A stretch of DNA of 64,000 nucleotides. It comes from Dyella sp. C9. GTDB taxonomy: Bacteria; Pseudomonadota; Gammaproteobacteria; Xanthomonadales; Rhodanobacteraceae. A program made the translations under genes and the position numbers. The notes beneath the pieces are model-generated. The model searched no databases. It was not told where the DNA came from and saw only the letters and a list, made by a program, of their open reading frames with translations. Location: positions 22,649 through 86,648 of the forward strand of contig NZ_QIRF01000007.1 of NCBI RefSeq assembly GCF_003332825.1, given 5' to 3'. Of the stretch, positions 45,860 through 55,881 are shown piece after piece (the first letter of the stretch is position 1; each line of letters opens with the position of its first letter).

Positions 45860-47071
45860 ATGGAACGCAGGGCGAGCCCATTGAACCCACAAGTCGAGCC
45901 GCGCAGCCGCGAGATCGGGCGCTGGATCCTCGGTGTCGGCATCGTCTGGATGATGGTTGGCATGGTCGTCATGCCGGCCGGCGTCTCGTTCAATCCGGGC
46001 AAGTCGTACCAGGCCAGCCTGGCGGTGCTGCTGTATCTGCCGGCGCTGTACCTCGCCTTTTCGCAGCGTGCCCGGGTCTGGCGGCAGTTGTGGCCGTTGC
46101 CCGCGTTTCGCCTGTTCCTGCTGCTGCTGGCCTGGGCCACGCTGTCCCTGCTGTGGGGGCGGCTGCCCCGGCCGGGTGACGAATTCGGCCGGTTGCTCAG
46201 CGTGTTGGCCTTCGTGCTCGGTTGGCAGGCCTATGCGGCTGACGAGCCGCAGCGCATCCGCGGCCTGCTGCTTGCCGCCGGCCTGGCCATCGGTGTGTGC
46301 GCCGCCTTCTATTGCGTGACCTTCGTGGTGACCCCGGTGGCGGACGGCCGCATCGTGGGTGAAGGCACCATTGCCACCGCCAACTACGCGGCGGCGCTGA
46401 TGGGCGTGGTGGCCCTGTGGCTGAGCCAGCTGGACCTGCCCGAACGGCGCTGGTCATGGCTGCGCTACGGCGCCATGCTGGCGTTGCTGCTGTTCGTGGG
46501 GCTGACCCACACGCGCAACATCTGGCTGGCACTGTGCGTGACCGCGGTGCTGATGCCGCTGTGGCGGCCAGGCCGGGGCCATCGTTGGCTGGCGCTGGGC
46601 GTGCTGGTCATCGCCATGGCGGCCATATTCGGCCTCTCGGCCTTGTTGACCGAGCGTGGCACGTCCCTGCGTCCGGAACTTTTCCAGCAGTCGATGCATC
46701 TGATCGCCCAGCATCCGTTGCTGGGCCTGGGCCAGGGCGTGCCGTTCAACCTGATGGTCTACGGCCAGTCCTACACCCATACCCACAACGTGCTCACCCA
46801 GATGATGGTGGAGCTGGGCCTGCCGGGCCTGTTGCTGCTGCTGGCGCTGTGGGTGATGGTGCTGCGCGAGGGCTGGCGCCACCGTGAGACCATGCAGGGC
46901 CGGCTGGTGCTGACCCTGTGGGTCTATGCCTCGGTGGCCCTGCAGTTCGACATGCCGCAGCTGCTGGACAGTCCGCGTCCGGGCTGGCTGCTGGTCTGGC
47001 TGCCGTTCGCGCTGACGCTGGGCCTGGCCTGGCGGGAGCGCCAGGCGGCACGGACAACTCCACTTCAATAA
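45860..47071 (+). CDS. waaL: O-antigen ligase (Wzy/WaaL family)
   Basis: This 403-residue polytopic inner-membrane protein has about 12 TM helices. A large periplasmic loop near the C-terminal third carries SLRPELFQQSMHLIAQHPLLGLGQGVPFNL... and THTHNVLTQMMVELGLPGLL, the H[NS]xxL motif of the Wzy_C domain. It would attach undecaprenyl-linked O-antigen to lipid A-core in the periplasm. ATG 45860 (MERRASPLNPQVE) has AGGCAG just upstream; the frame opens earlier at a TTG. Wzy polymerase is the alternative reading of the same domain. It is upstream of the UDP-xylose synthase gene, 45 bp apart. Confidence 0.82.
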   Translation: MERRASPLNPQVEPRSREIGRWILGVGIVWMMVGMVVMPAGVSFNPGKSYQASLAVLLYLPALYLAFSQRARVWRQLWPLPAFRLFLLLLAWATLSLLWGRLPRPGDEFGRLLSVLAFVLGWQAYAADEPQRIRGLLLAAGLAIGVCAAFYCVTFVVTPVADGRIVGEGTIATANYAAALMGVVALWLSQLDLPERRWSWLRYGAMLALLLFVGLTHTRNIWLALCVTAVLMPLWRPGRGHRWLALGVLVIAMAAIFGLSALLTERGTSLRPELFQQSMHLIAQHPLLGLGQGVPFNLMVYGQSYTHTHNVLTQMMVELGLPGLLLLLALWVMVLREGWRHRETMQGRLVLTLWVYASVALQFDMPQLLDSPRPGWLLVWLPFALTLGLAWRERQAARTTPLQ

Positions 47072-47116
47072 ATTTAAAGTACCCCGATGCGGATTGGGGG
47101 TTCGGGGGCTTACTCG

Positions 47117-48063
<947 letters not shown>

Positions 48064-48067
<4 letters not shown>

Positions 48068-49002
48068 GTACCCCGGTGACGTTCAGCGTCATCATCACCA
48101 ACTACAACTATCGCGACTACGTCGGTGCGGCGATCGACGGCGTGCTGGCGCAGACGCGCGCTGCCGCCCAGGTGATCGTGATGGACGACGGTTCCACCGA
48201 CGGATCCGCCGAGTGGCTGGCGTCGCAGTACGGCAACGATGCGCGCGTGACGCTGCGCTGCCTCAGCAACGGCGGGCAGCTGTCCGCCTTCGTGCGCGGC
48301 ATGGAGGGCGTCACCGGCGACATCGTGTGCTTCCTCGATGCCGACGACTACTGGGACAAGGATTACCTGGCCCGCATCGGCGAACTGTACGACAGCCGCC
48401 GCGACATCGATTTCGTGTTCACCGACGTGAGCCTGTTCGGCAACGAGCAGGGCATCCAGGGTTACGCCGACCACGCGGTGGACCTGGGCTACACCGCGAT
48501 CAGCACCTGGGTCACGGCATACTGGTACGGCGCGGCGACGTCCGCGCTGTCGATGCGCCGCGCCTGGGCCCAGCGCGCGCTGGACCTGCCGGCCAGCTTC
48601 CTGTCCACCTGGCGCATCTCGGCCGACAACTGCCTGGTGTTTGGCACCAGCGTGCTGGGCGCGCGTAAGTATTACCTGCCCACCGGCATGGTGCATTACC
48701 GCGTGCATGGCGCCAACGGCTGGTGGCATGCACGGCACCGCGAGAACCAGTTCCTCAACCTGTTCCGCTCGCGCACGCTGATCAACCACTACGCCGAGCG
48801 CATGCATATGGACGTCCATACGCTGGATCTTGCCAAGGCCGAGTTCCGCAGCAAGCCGGCACCGGACAGGGACGAGGCCTGGCGCTACGCCGCCATCGCG
48901 CTGCGCCGCGGCGCGGCCGCGTGGCCCAAGCGCCTGGACCGGGCCATCGCCATCCTTCGCCACGGCAAGCGCCGGCAGCGCGAGGGCGGGGCCGGCAAGT
49001 GA
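48064..49002 (+). CDS. GT2 glycosyltransferase
   Basis: The 312 residues have a GT-A fold. [40 protein letters not shown] and the DxD region [15 protein letters not shown] are clear. The C-terminal half ([41 protein letters not shown]) is typical of glycosyltransferases acting on LPS or exopolysaccharide. ATG overlaps the UDP-xylose synthase stop by 4 bp. The acceptor is unknown. Another GT2 gene follows 10 bp later. Confidence 0.88.
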
Positions 49003-49012
49003 GCACCGGTCG

Positions 49013-49873
49013 ATGAATGACCCGCTCGCCCTGCGCGTCAGCGTGGTGCTGCTGACCTACAACTGGGCCACGGCCCTCGAGCGCATGCTGGAAGGTCTCG
49101 CCAGGCAAACCCAGCTGCCATACGAAGTGATCATTGCCGATGACGGCTCCGGCCCGGATACCGCCGCGCTGGTCGAGCGCATGGCGAAGGATTTCCCGGT
49201 GCCGTTGCGCCACGTGTGGCAGGAGGATCATGGCTTTCGCGCCGCGCGTGCGCGCAACCGTGGCATCGCCGCCAGTCGTGGCGATTACGTGATCCTGCTC
49301 GACGGCGACATGCTGGTGCATCCGCACTTCGTCGCCGATCACCTGATGCTGGCCGAACGCGGCTATTTCCTGCAGGGCGGCCGGCTCAAGGCTACGCCCG
49401 AGGAATCGCAGCGCCTGCTGGCGGGCGGCAAGCCGGTGTTCGCGCCCTGGTGCCCGGCCCATTTCGACGAGTTCGACGGCACCAAGCGCCTGTACGCCTT
49501 CCGTGCGCCCTGGCTGGCGCGGTGGAAGGCACGCTCGCGCAATGGCGGTCGCGTGATGAGCTGCAACATGAGCTTCTGGCGCGACGACGTGCTGCGCGTG
49601 AACGGCTTCGACGAACGCATGGAAGGCTATGGCGCGGAGGACCGCGAACTGGCCGCGCGACTGGAGAACAGCGGCCTGCGCCGCCGTGCGCTGAAATGGT
49701 GCGCGCTGGCGGTGCACCTGTGGCACAACTCGCGTTCGCCGCCGGACGTCGACGACATGGACCTGCCCAACAACCGGCTGTTCCTCGCCACGCGCACCGA
49801 GGGCATCACCTGGTGCGAGCGCGGCATTAACCAGCACGTCGACCTGCTCGAGGCAACCGGCGGCGCGCCATGA
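49013..49873 (+). CDS. GT2 glycosyltransferase, chondroitin-synthase/galactosyltransferase-like
   Basis: The 286 residues contain SVVLLTYNWATALERMLEGLARQTQ and VIIADDGSGPDTAALV. FRAARARNRGIAASRGDYVILLDGDMLVHPHFV is the donor site with DxD, and the acceptor/catalytic segment is FDERMEGYGAEDRELAARLENSG. The NGFDExxxGxGxEDxExxxR motif identifies the GT2 subfamily with a GT7-like C-terminal domain that includes beta-4-galactosyltransferase and chondroitin-synthase-type enzymes. ATG 49013 was chosen because upstream sequence belongs to the preceding gene. It overlaps the next gene by 4 bp. Confidence 0.88.
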   Translation: MNDPLALRVSVVLLTYNWATALERMLEGLARQTQLPYEVIIADDGSGPDTAALVERMAKDFPVPLRHVWQEDHGFRAARARNRGIAASRGDYVILLDGDMLVHPHFVADHLMLAERGYFLQGGRLKATPEESQRLLAGGKPVFAPWCPAHFDEFDGTKRLYAFRAPWLARWKARSRNGGRVMSCNMSFWRDDVLRVNGFDERMEGYGAEDRELAARLENSGLRRRALKWCALAVHLWHNSRSPPDVDDMDLPNNRLFLATRTEGITWCERGINQHVDLLEATGGAP

Positions 49874-51003
49874 AGCTGCTCTACACGAACTTCCACACCG
49901 GCGATGGCGGTGGCCACACCACCTACATACGCGAGCTGGCGGCCGCGCTGGCTTCCAGCCACGAGGTGCACGTCGCCGCGCCACCCGGCAGCCGCCTCAA
50001 CCACGAGGCACGCACCCTGCCCGGCGTGATCGTGCTCGACCAGCCGTTTCCGAACGGCCTGAAGCAGTGGAAGGCACGCCAGCAGGCCGGCGACCAGTTG
50101 GCGCGCTACCTGCGGGAGCAGGTGTTCGACGTGGTGCATGTGAATGGCTCGGCCGATCACCGGTTGGTGCTCTCGGCGATGCCGGCGCGACGGCCTGCCC
50201 TGGTGTGGACCAAGCACAACTCCAAGCCCGTGCGCGGCATCGGGCACTGGCTGCGTGCGCGCCGCACCGACCAGGTGATTGCCGTGTGCGACTACACGCG
50301 GAGCGAGCTCACGCATACCGCCTACCGGCGTTGTCGCCTCGATACCGTGCACAACGGCGTGGACATCGAGCACTGGTCGCCCTGGTCGGCCGCCGACGTC
50401 GCGTCCGAGCGGCGCCGTTGGGATGGCGGTGAAGCCGACGTGCTGCTGTTGGGCAGCAACGCCGGAACCGCAAGCTACAAGGGCTGGATGGACCTGCTGG
50501 AAGCGGTGGCCGCGCTGCCCGAAGCCACGCGTCGACGCCTGCGCGTAGTGATCGCCGGCGTGCCGCCCAAGGCCATCGAGCTGGAGCGCGTCGCGGCACT
50601 GGGCCTGGCCGATCGCGTGGTGTTTCCCGGCGTGCTCACCGATACGCGACCGATGGTAGCCGCGCTGGACGCGGGCTTCGTGCTGTCCTGGGACGTGGAA
50701 ACCATCTCCTTCGCCTGCCGCGAGATGATGGCGATGGGCAAGCCGATGCTGCTCACCGACTACGCGGGCCTGCCGGAGAACATCGAGTCAGGCGTGGATG
50801 GCTGGCTGGTGCCGGTGCGCGATCGCAGCGCGATCGGCGCTGCGGTGGCCCGGCTGCTGGAGCAGCGCGACGCCCTGCCTGTCATGGGCGCGGCGGCACG
50901 CCAGCGCGCCGAGCGCGAATTCGGCCTGCCCCTGTTCGTGCAGCGCACGGAGTCGGTCTACCAGCGGCTGCTGGCCAGCCGCCAGGGAAGCGAGTCCCTG
51001 TAG
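49870..51003 (+). CDS. GT4 glycosyltransferase
   Basis: The 377 residues have a GT-B fold: N-terminal domain FHTGDGGGHTTYIRELAAALA, KHNSKPVRGIGHWLRA, a C-terminal donor-binding domain (about 185-375). The GT4 blocks are VHNGVDIEHWSPW, LGSNAGTASYKGWMDLLEAVAAL, VVFPGVLTDTRPMVAALD and SWDVETISFACREMMAMGKP with the E-x7-E-like acidic pair. It uses a nucleotide sugar to extend LPS or surface glycan. The ATGA overlap with the preceding gene makes it the last member of the uxs-GT2-GT2-GT4 operon. A REP copy lies at its end. Confidence 0.9.
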   Translation: MKLLYTNFHTGDGGGHTTYIRELAAALASSHEVHVAAPPGSRLNHEARTLPGVIVLDQPFPNGLKQWKARQQAGDQLARYLREQVFDVVHVNGSADHRLVLSAMPARRPALVWTKHNSKPVRGIGHWLRARRTDQVIAVCDYTRSELTHTAYRRCRLDTVHNGVDIEHWSPWSAADVASERRRWDGGEADVLLLGSNAGTASYKGWMDLLEAVAALPEATRRRLRVVIAGVPPKAIELERVAALGLADRVVFPGVLTDTRPMVAALDAGFVLSWDVETISFACREMMAMGKPMLLTDYAGLPENIESGVDGWLVPVRDRSAIGAAVARLLEQRDALPVMGAAARQRAEREFGLPLFVQRTESVYQRLLASRQGSESL

Positions 51004-51027
51004 CAGCGCAGCCTGTGCGCGATGCAG
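50998..51027. repeat. REP-type dispersed repeat, copy 5
   Basis: CTGTAGCAGCGCAGCCTGTG then CGCGATGCAGG overlaps the stop codon of the GT4 gene. It is the reverse-oriented form of the element, one or two changes from the 37972 copy. Confidence 0.7.
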
Positions 51028-51033
51028 GTCGCC

Positions 51034-52764
51034 TCAGTCCTCCTGCGATGCCGCCGACACGCGATCCACGCTTTCGGGCGGCAGGCAGCCAGGGATCACC
51101 GCGTCAGCCTTGAACATCCACCATTCGCGCCGGTTGGCATGGCCCAGGCTCACCGCCTTGCTGCGATCCACGCAGTTGGCCATCACCGGGTCGAGTGCGA
51201 ACAGCCAGCGATGGGCCGGGTCCTCGGCCTGCCACTTCACGGCCGCGGCGTACTGCTCGTGCCAGGGCTGGGTGAAGCCGAAATCGGTGGCCGGGTGGTC
51301 CAGCATCAGCAGGTTCTGCTCCTTCCACGCCACCATGCCCAGCTGGTCGCCCGGGGCCAGGTGGCCGCGCACGTCCTGCATCAGGCCGGCCGCGGAGCTC
51401 GAATCGTTGAGGATGGGGTATGCCCACAGGCTCCACACCAGCCACATTGCGGCCATGCCGCCCGCCACGGCGGCGACCGCACGACGCACGCGCAGCGTGG
51501 CGAGCAGGATCAGCTGGGCGGCGCCGATCACCACGAACATCCACCACAGCGCATGGCCGCCATCGTCGAAGCCGCGCGCGGTGGCGAACTCGCTGGCGAA
51601 CTTGGGATGCGCGGCCAGGGCGACGGCGCCGACACCCAGCATGGCTGCGCCCATCGCGCCGATGAACAGCATACCGGCGATGCGCAGCCAGCGCTTCTGC
51701 AGAAGCTCGTCCAGGTAGGGCGCGCTCACCAGCGCCAGCATCGGCAACGCCGGCATGATGTAGACGTCGCGCTTGCCCTTGGGGATCGAGAAGAACACCA
51801 GCAGCAGCACGATCCAGCCCAGCGGCAGCAGGATGCGCGCCTCCTTCGCCTTCAGGCTGCGCCACCAGCGCGGCAGCGTGCCCGGGTAGGTCAGCGACAG
51901 CGGCAGCCAGGTGAACAGCACGATCGGCACGTAGTACAGCGGCGAGTGGTGGTGATCCCACGACTTGCTGTAGCGGCCGGCGGTCTGGTGGAACAGGATG
52001 TCGTTGACGTAGGCGGCATAGGCCGGGTCGCCGGCGTGCGCCTTTGCGCCCAGCAGCATCGGCACCAGCCACAACGCCATCGCCGCGAGCAAGGCCACCA
52101 GGCCCAACGCCCAGCGCCACCACGCGCCCTGGCCCATGCGCGCCACGCCGTTCCAGTGGCCCAGCGAGCCCACCAGGTACGGCAGGAACATGAACAGCGC
52201 GAGCACGCCCACGCCCTTGGTGATCACGCCCAGCCCCGCGCAGAAGCAGCCAAACCAGAACGCGCGCCAGTTCGGTCCCTTCAGCATGTGCACCAGCAGG
52301 CCCCAGTTCGCCGCGGTGATGTAGAACATCACCAGCGGGTCGATCTGCGCGCGCTTGGTCTGGTAGACGAACTGGAAGGTGATCAGCAGCGCGGAGGCGG
52401 CGTACAGGCCCACCTGTCGGCTCCACAGGCGGCGGCCGAGGTCGTAGACCAGCAGCAACGTACCCAGCGCGGCGAGCAGCGAGGGCAGCAGGAAGGCAAT
52501 GCGCCAGTTGCCCACCACCGAGTAGCTGGCGGCCTCCAGCCAGAACAGCATCGGTGGCTTGTCCGAGTACAGCTCGCTACCGCGATGCGGGAACAGCCAG
52601 TCGCCGCTTTCCACCATCTGCTTGGCGGCCAGGGCGAAGCGCGGCTCGTCGGAGGGCCAGGGATCGCGCAGGCCCATGCCGGCGCCGATCACCACCAGTG
52701 CGATCAGCAACAGTAGCCAGAAGCGGCGGCGTTCCTGGGGAGTGACTTGGGATGAAGCAAGCAT
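51034..52764 (-). CDS. ArnT-like glycosyltransferase (GT39/GT83), second copy
   Basis: The 576-residue membrane protein has about 12 TM helices and the loop-1 signature: LRDPWPSDEPRFALAAKQMVESGDWLFPHRGSELYSDKPPMLFW. That includes the acidic DEPRFA and the DKPP motif of ArnT/PMT-type transferases. LYAASALLITFQFVYQTKRAQIDP follows, and the C-terminal ~130-residue domain is periplasmic. Such enzymes take a sugar (L-Ara4N or hexose) from undecaprenyl phosphate and add it to lipid A or core. Unlike the first copy, this one has the full DxPP signature. It is convergent with the GT4 gene. Confidence 0.88.
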   Translation of the reverse strand: MLASSQVTPQERRRFWLLLLIALVVIGAGMGLRDPWPSDEPRFALAAKQMVESGDWLFPHRGSELYSDKPPMLFWLEAASYSVVGNWRIAFLLPSLLAALGTLLLVYDLGRRLWSRQVGLYAASALLITFQFVYQTKRAQIDPLVMFYITAANWGLLVHMLKGPNWRAFWFGCFCAGLGVITKGVGVLALFMFLPYLVGSLGHWNGVARMGQGAWWRWALGLVALLAAMALWLVPMLLGAKAHAGDPAYAAYVNDILFHQTAGRYSKSWDHHHSPLYYVPIVLFTWLPLSLTYPGTLPRWWRSLKAKEARILLPLGWIVLLLVFFSIPKGKRDVYIMPALPMLALVSAPYLDELLQKRWLRIAGMLFIGAMGAAMLGVGAVALAAHPKFASEFATARGFDDGGHALWWMFVVIGAAQLILLATLRVRRAVAAVAGGMAAMWLVWSLWAYPILNDSSSAAGLMQDVRGHLAPGDQLGMVAWKEQNLLMLDHPATDFGFTQPWHEQYAAAVKWQAEDPAHRWLFALDPVMANCVDRSKAVSLGHANRREWWMFKADAVIPGCLPPESVDRVSAASQED

Positions 52765-52901
52765 GCGTGGATTCCGGAGCGGCCTTGCCGCATCGCCAAC
52801 GTTCTATAGCGTACCCGGCCGCACCTTATGGCCCGCTGAGACACGCCGGTGGGCGCCGCGGGGCGCTGGCGAGGGGTCTGGCGGGGCCCCGGATGGCGGC
52901 G

Positions 52902-54197
52902 TCAGGGCTTTTCGAGAACGGCATAGTACATGCCGTCGAGGTCGCCATCGCCCGGCAGCACCTGCCAGCCCACCGCGGCGGCTTGGCCCACCGGCAGGTC
53001 GGGGGCGATGACGCGCGCCTCCGGATGCGCGGACAGCCAGCCACCGATCACGGCCTCGTTCTCCTGCCGCAGCATCGAGCAGGTGATGTAGAGCAGGCGG
53101 CCGCCCGGGGCCAGCAGTGGCCACAGGGCTTCAAGGATGCGCTGCTGCTGCGCCACCAGGGGCGCCATGTCGCTTTCGCGGCGGTGCAGCCGCACGTCGG
53201 GGCGCCGGCGCAGCACGCCGGTGGCCGAGCAGGGCGCATCGATCAGGATGCGGTCGAATGGCTGGCCATCCCACCATCCCGCCGGATCGCCGGCATCGCC
53301 GACCGCAAGCTTGGCCCGCAGGCCGAGGCGTTCGAGGTTCTGGGTGATGCGCAGGGCGCGCCGCGGGTCGAACTCCAGCGCGGTCAACGCGACGTTGGCA
53401 CGCTCCAGCAGGTGGCAGGCCTTGCCGCCGGGCGCGGCGCACGCATCGAGCACGCGTTGGCCATCGCGCACCTCGGCAAGATCGGCGGCGATCTGGGCGG
53501 CGCCGTCCTGCACGGCGAACTCCCCGCTGGCGAAGCCAGGCATGCGCGTCACGTCGGCGCTGTGGGGCAGTACGATGCCGTCCACCAGCCAATCATGCAC
53601 CTCAGCCGTATAGCCGTCCGAACGCAGCCGTTCGAGCAAGGCCTCGCGGGTGGTGCGGCGGCGGTTCACGCGCAGCATCAAGGGCGGCTCGCGGTTGTCG
53701 GCGGCCATGATGGCATCGGCGTGCTCCGGCCAGTCCTGCGTGATCGCCTTGGCCAGCCACGCCGGGTGGGCGTGGCGCGTCTGTGGCTTGGCATCCAGCC
53801 AGGCCAGCAGTTCGGTGCGCTCGCGTTGCCAACGGCGCAGCACCGCGTTGACCAGTCCGGCCAGCCGCGGGCGCTGCAGCGCGCGGGTGGCCTGCACGGT
53901 GGCGGCCACGGCGGCGTAATCGGGCAGCTCCAGGATCTCCAGCTGCACCAGCCCGAGCACCATCAGCGCGTGTACGGCGGGCTCCTTCTGGCGCAGCGGC
54001 TTGTCGAGCAGGCGGTCAAGCACGGGGTCGAAGCGCAGCCACCAGCGCGCGCCGTCGCTGAGCAGGGCCATCAGCAAGGCCCGGTCGCGGCCGTCGGCCA
54101 GTTTGGGCGCATGACGCTCCATCGCGTCGCGCAGCGAGGTGCCACGCAGGGCTACGTCGGCAAGGGCTTGGGCGGCGAGGGCGCGGGGATCGGTCAT
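52902..54197 (-). CDS. rsmB: 16S rRNA m5C967 methyltransferase
   Basis: The 431 residues have an N-terminal NusB-like RNA-binding domain ([22 protein letters not shown] to about 140) and a C-terminal SAM methyltransferase domain of the NSUN/RsmB family. SAM-site VLDACAAPGGKACHLLE and the catalytic-cysteine motifs DAPCSATGVLRRRPDV and YITCSMLRQENEAV are intact; the second Cys is the nucleophile and the first aids release. ATG 54197 starts at the family position (MTDPRALAAQ). It is downstream of def-fmt on the same strand, the usual def-fmt-rsmB order. Confidence 0.94.
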   Translation of the reverse strand: MTDPRALAAQALADVALRGTSLRDAMERHAPKLADGRDRALLMALLSDGARWWLRFDPVLDRLLDKPLRQKEPAVHALMVLGLVQLEILELPDYAAVAATVQATRALQRPRLAGLVNAVLRRWQRERTELLAWLDAKPQTRHAHPAWLAKAITQDWPEHADAIMAADNREPPLMLRVNRRRTTREALLERLRSDGYTAEVHDWLVDGIVLPHSADVTRMPGFASGEFAVQDGAAQIAADLAEVRDGQRVLDACAAPGGKACHLLERANVALTALEFDPRRALRITQNLERLGLRAKLAVGDAGDPAGWWDGQPFDRILIDAPCSATGVLRRRPDVRLHRRESDMAPLVAQQQRILEALWPLLAPGGRLLYITCSMLRQENEAVIGGWLSAHPEARVIAPDLPVGQAAAVGWQVLPGDGDLDGMYYAVLEKP

Positions 54198-54265
54198 GGG
54201 CGGAACATAGCGAAGTGAGGGAGGTGCGGGCGTCAACGCCACCGGTCGCCCTGGCGCAGGTGCTT

Positions 54266-55186
54266 TCAGGCGCCGCGTGTCTTCATGGCGTTGAGGTAGT
54301 CGGCCGCCGTGATGCGCTTGCCGCCGGCGCGCTGCAGTGCGGTCACGCGCAAGGCCCCGTCACCGCAGGCAATGTCGATGCCGTCGCGGCTCATGCCGAG
54401 CACCGAACCCGGTGCCCCGTTGCCTTCGATGGCGCGAGCGGCCCACACGCGCAGCGTCTCGCCGCCGATCTCGCCCTCGGCCACCGGCCACGGGTCGAAG
54501 GCGCGCACCTGGCGCTCCAGCTCGATCGCCGGTCGAGTGAAATCCAGCCGCGCCTCGGCCTTGTCCAGCTTGTGCGCGTAGCTCACGCCCTGCTCGGGCT
54601 GCGGCTGCGGAACCAGCGTTTCTCCCGCCATCACGCGCGACAGGCCATCGGCGAGCACCTTGGCGCCCAGGGCAGCCAGGCGGTCGTGCAGCGTGCCGCC
54701 GGTGTCGTCGCGACTGATCGGCGTGCGGCGCTCCAGCAGCACGGGACCGGTATCCAGCCCCGCTTCCATCTGCATCAGGTCTACGCCGCTCTCGGCGTCG
54801 CCGGCCAGGATCGCGCGCTGGATCGGCGCGGCGCCGCGCCAGCGCGGCAGCAGGCTGGCATGCACGTTCCAGCAGCCCAGGCGCGGGATCGCCAGCACCT
54901 TGCGCGGCAGGATCAGGCCATAGGCCACCACCACCATCAGGTCCGGTGCGTAGGCGGCCAGCGCGTCGCGCGCTTCGGCCGATTTCAGCGATTCGGGCTG
55001 TTCCACCGGGATGCCGGCGTCCAGCGCGGCCTGCTTCACCGGACTGGGCGTCAGCTTGCGGCCACGGCCAGCCGGGCGGTCGGGCTGGGTATAGACGGCC
55101 ACCACCTCGGCGCCGCTGGCGCGGCACGCTTCAAGGCAGGGAACGGAAAAATCGGGGGTGCCCGCGAAAACGACGCGGAGCTTCAA
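54266..55186 (-). CDS. fmt: Methionyl-tRNA formyltransferase
   Basis: Fmt formylates initiator Met-tRNA using 10-formyl-THF. The 306 residues have [16 protein letters not shown] at the start, the conserved [22 protein letters not shown] (Asn-His and the SLLP tetrahydrofolate signature) and [13 protein letters not shown]. The C-terminal OB-like tRNA-binding domain spans about 210-306. No ATG fits; the best start is TTG at 55186, whose TTGA overlaps the def stop, so translation is coupled to def. The upstream in-frame extension overlaps def and has no similarity. A rare start codon may keep Fmt low relative to Def. Confidence 0.93.
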   Translation of the reverse strand: MKLRVVFAGTPDFSVPCLEACRASGAEVVAVYTQPDRPAGRGRKLTPSPVKQAALDAGIPVEQPESLKSAEARDALAAYAPDLMVVVAYGLILPRKVLAIPRLGCWNVHASLLPRWRGAAPIQRAILAGDAESGVDLMQMEAGLDTGPVLLERRTPISRDDTGGTLHDRLAALGAKVLADGLSRVMAGETLVPQPQPEQGVSYAHKLDKAEARLDFTRPAIELERQVRAFDPWPVAEGEIGGETLRVWAARAIEGNGAPGSVLGMSRDGIDIACGDGALRVTALQRAGGKRITAADYLNAMKTRGA

Positions 55187-55692
55187 GCGCTGGCCGCCTG
55201 CTTGCGCTGCTTCTCCATGCGCTTGAGCAGCATGGAACGCTTCAGCGGCGACAGGTAGTCCACGAACACCTTGCCGGCGAGGTGATCCATCTCGTGCTGG
55301 ATGCACACGGCGAGCGGGCCTTCGAAGTCCATCACGACCTCGTTGCCGTCCACGTCCTGCGCCTTCACCTTCACCTTGAGCGCGCGGGTCACGTCGGCAT
55401 AGATGCCGGGGAAGGACAGGCATCCTTCCTGGTAGACCTGCTCGCCATCCTTCTCAAGGATCTGCGCGTTGATCAGCACCAGCGGCTGGTTGCGCTCGTC
55501 ACTCATGTCGGCCACCAGCACCTGCTGGTGCACGTTGACCTGGGTCGCAGCCAGTCCGACGCCATTGGCGTCATACATGGTCTCGAACATGTCGGCCACG
55601 AATTGCTTGAGCTCCGCGTCAAAGGCGCGCACGGGCTCGGCCCTGGTGCGTAGGCGGGGATCGGGGAATTCAAGGATGGTCAGGACGGACAT
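55183..55692 (-). CDS. def: Peptide deformylase
   Basis: Def removes the N-formyl group from nascent proteins. The 169 residues include all three family motifs: [14 protein letters not shown] (motif 1), [10 protein letters not shown] (motif 2, metal-ligand Cys) and [18 protein letters not shown] (motif 3, HExxH with catalytic Glu). Its standard length and type-I sequence match E. coli Def. It is the first gene of def-fmt-rsmB, divergent from the LysM gene, with the promoter in the 190-bp gap. Confidence 0.96.
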   Translation of the reverse strand: MSVLTILEFPDPRLRTRAEPVRAFDAELKQFVADMFETMYDANGVGLAATQVNVHQQVLVADMSDERNQPLVLINAQILEKDGEQVYQEGCLSFPGIYADVTRALKVKVKAQDVDGNEVVMDFEGPLAVCIQHEMDHLAGKVFVDYLSPLKRSMLLKRMEKQRKQAASA

Positions 55693-55881
55693 GGCTTTAC
55701 CTCAAGCGCTCAAAATGCGGGCGAATCGGTGAAAACCAAGCCCGGGCGCACTTTAGAATGGCCTTTATTGTACGCCGCCAAGCCCCCGGAAGGCATGCCA
55801 TTTTGCCAACTGGACACGGTTGCGTGAACAAGTGGTTCGGTTACACTCGCCCGAGCGTCGGGGGATGGGGGATTCCCGTTT

